The notes beneath the pieces were generated by a model that did no database searches, was not told the origin of the DNA, and saw nothing but the letters and a program-made list of their open reading frames with translations. The translations under genes and the position numbers were made by a program. Shown piece by piece: positions 5,088 to 5,577 of a DNA stretch of 5,577 nucleotides. This DNA is from Gammaproteobacteria bacterium (lineage in GTDB: Bacteria; Pseudomonadota; Gammaproteobacteria; Xanthomonadales; Rhodanobacteraceae): contig VBNZ01000038.1 in NCBI GenBank assembly GCA_005877675.1, positions 1-5,577 on the forward strand. Direction: 5' to 3'. Positions within the stretch are counted from its first letter, which is position 1. Each line of letters starts with the position of its first letter.

Positions 5088-5163
5088 GTCTAGTACCGAA
5101 ATGCGATAGGAAATAGTCTAGCTGGGCACTGGGCCATCCCGGTCCAACCCTGAGGAAATGACC

Positions 5164-5577
5164 ATGTCGCGTATTTCAACCCCGGCCACGATCCACGCAG
5201 CGCCAGCCGCTTCGCAGTCGATGCTCGAAGCTGTCAAGAAGCAGCTTGGCGTCGTGCCGAATTTGTTCCGCCTTGTGTCCAATAGTCCGGCCGCTCTGGA
5301 AGGATATCTGGGACTATCCGGCGCATTGAGCAAGGGCGCACTGCCTGCGCCGACGCGCGAGCGCATCGCGCTGACCATCGCCGAAATCAACGGCTGCAAC
5401 TATTGCCTGTCCGCGCACACGTACATGGGTAAGAATCTTGCCAAGCTCGACGATGCTGAAATGACGGCAAATCGAAGCGGCGCCTCCAACGACACCATGG
5501 CAAATGCTGCTGTACGCTTTGCGGCCAAAGTCGCGCGCGAGCGTGGCCATGTCCGAGAAGAAGATGTGCGTGCCGTC
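5164..5577 (+). CDS. AhpD / carboxymuconolactone-decarboxylase-like protein, 3' end outside window
   Basis: At least 138 codons are open to the right edge with no stop. The carboxymuconolactone-decarboxylase-fold core begins about residue 40, and the AhpD-type redox motif E74-x3-C78-x2-C81-x3-H85 (around G-C-N-Y-C-L-S-A-H) is intact. In this peroxidase-related subgroup the two Cys cycle between thiol and disulfide to reduce peroxides, and the Glu and His form the proton relay. The N-terminal L-G-V-V-P-N-L-F-R segment (28-36) is also typical of the group. There is no signal peptide, so it is cytosolic. Two ATGs are possible, at 5158 and 5164. The AGGAA at 5153-5157 is 6 bases from the second but touches the first, so I prefer 5164. 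Full members run about 170-190 aa, so roughly 40 residues are missing. The divergent LysR gene is its likely activator. Confidence 0.88.
   Translation, partial: MSRISTPATIHAAPAASQSMLEAVKKQLGVVPNLFRLVSNSPAALEGYLGLSGALSKGALPAPTRERIALTIAEINGCNYCLSAHTYMGKNLAKLDDAEMTANRSGASNDTMANAAVRFAAKVARERGHVREEDVRAV

Noticed and set aside
1..5577. CRISPR array or complete insertion sequence
   Set aside because: No regularly spaced direct repeats, no transposase frame and no paired terminal inverted repeats were seen.

Overview
The window looks like an accessory stretch of a GC-rich proteobacterial chromosome or megaplasmid. Burkholderiales (Burkholderia, Paraburkholderia or a relative) is my best guess, from the codon use, the CrgA-type LysR regulator and the slipin variant. 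This is a judgement from sequence feel, not from a database match.

Layout. (1) 1-357: the 3' part of an unrecognised gene on the + strand. (2) 530-1525: a complete + strand gene for an HNH-nuclease-like protein of 331 aa, visibly lower in GC than the genes to its right. (3) 1643-3463, all on the minus strand and read from right to left: a candidate promoter (3393-3422), a tRNA-Asp(GTC), a tRNA-Met-like gene (CAT) that shares one base with it, a possible small ORF, a 376-aa slipin/SPFH protein with a perfect Shine-Dalgarno, and a textbook intrinsic terminator at 1643-1672. I see no terminator between the tRNAs and the slipin gene, so they may form one transcript. (4) 3464-3540: an isolated minus-strand terminator and a second perfect hairpin. 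(5) 3541-4141: about 600 bases without a convincing intact gene, containing what looks like the last codons of a GGDEF (diguanylate cyclase) gene on the + strand. (6) 4142-5577: a LysR regulator on the minus strand, divergent from an AhpD/carboxymuconolactone-decarboxylase-like gene that runs off the right edge, with a 15-bp perfect palindrome between them. This is the classic arrangement of a LysR regulator and its target.

The most interesting part is the tRNA-slipin block. The two tRNA genes lack an encoded CCA, are fused end to end by a shared base, and one has a defective acceptor stem. They sit ahead of a soluble-looking slipin that carries three copies of a short N-terminal motif. From memory, slipin/SPFH genes recur in RtcB/RtcR-type RNA-repair neighbourhoods. 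No ligase, TROVE protein or RtcR is visible here, so a link to tRNA damage, sensing or decoy function is inference only. The HNH gene may belong to the same accessory or defence setting, but nothing in the sequence couples the two.
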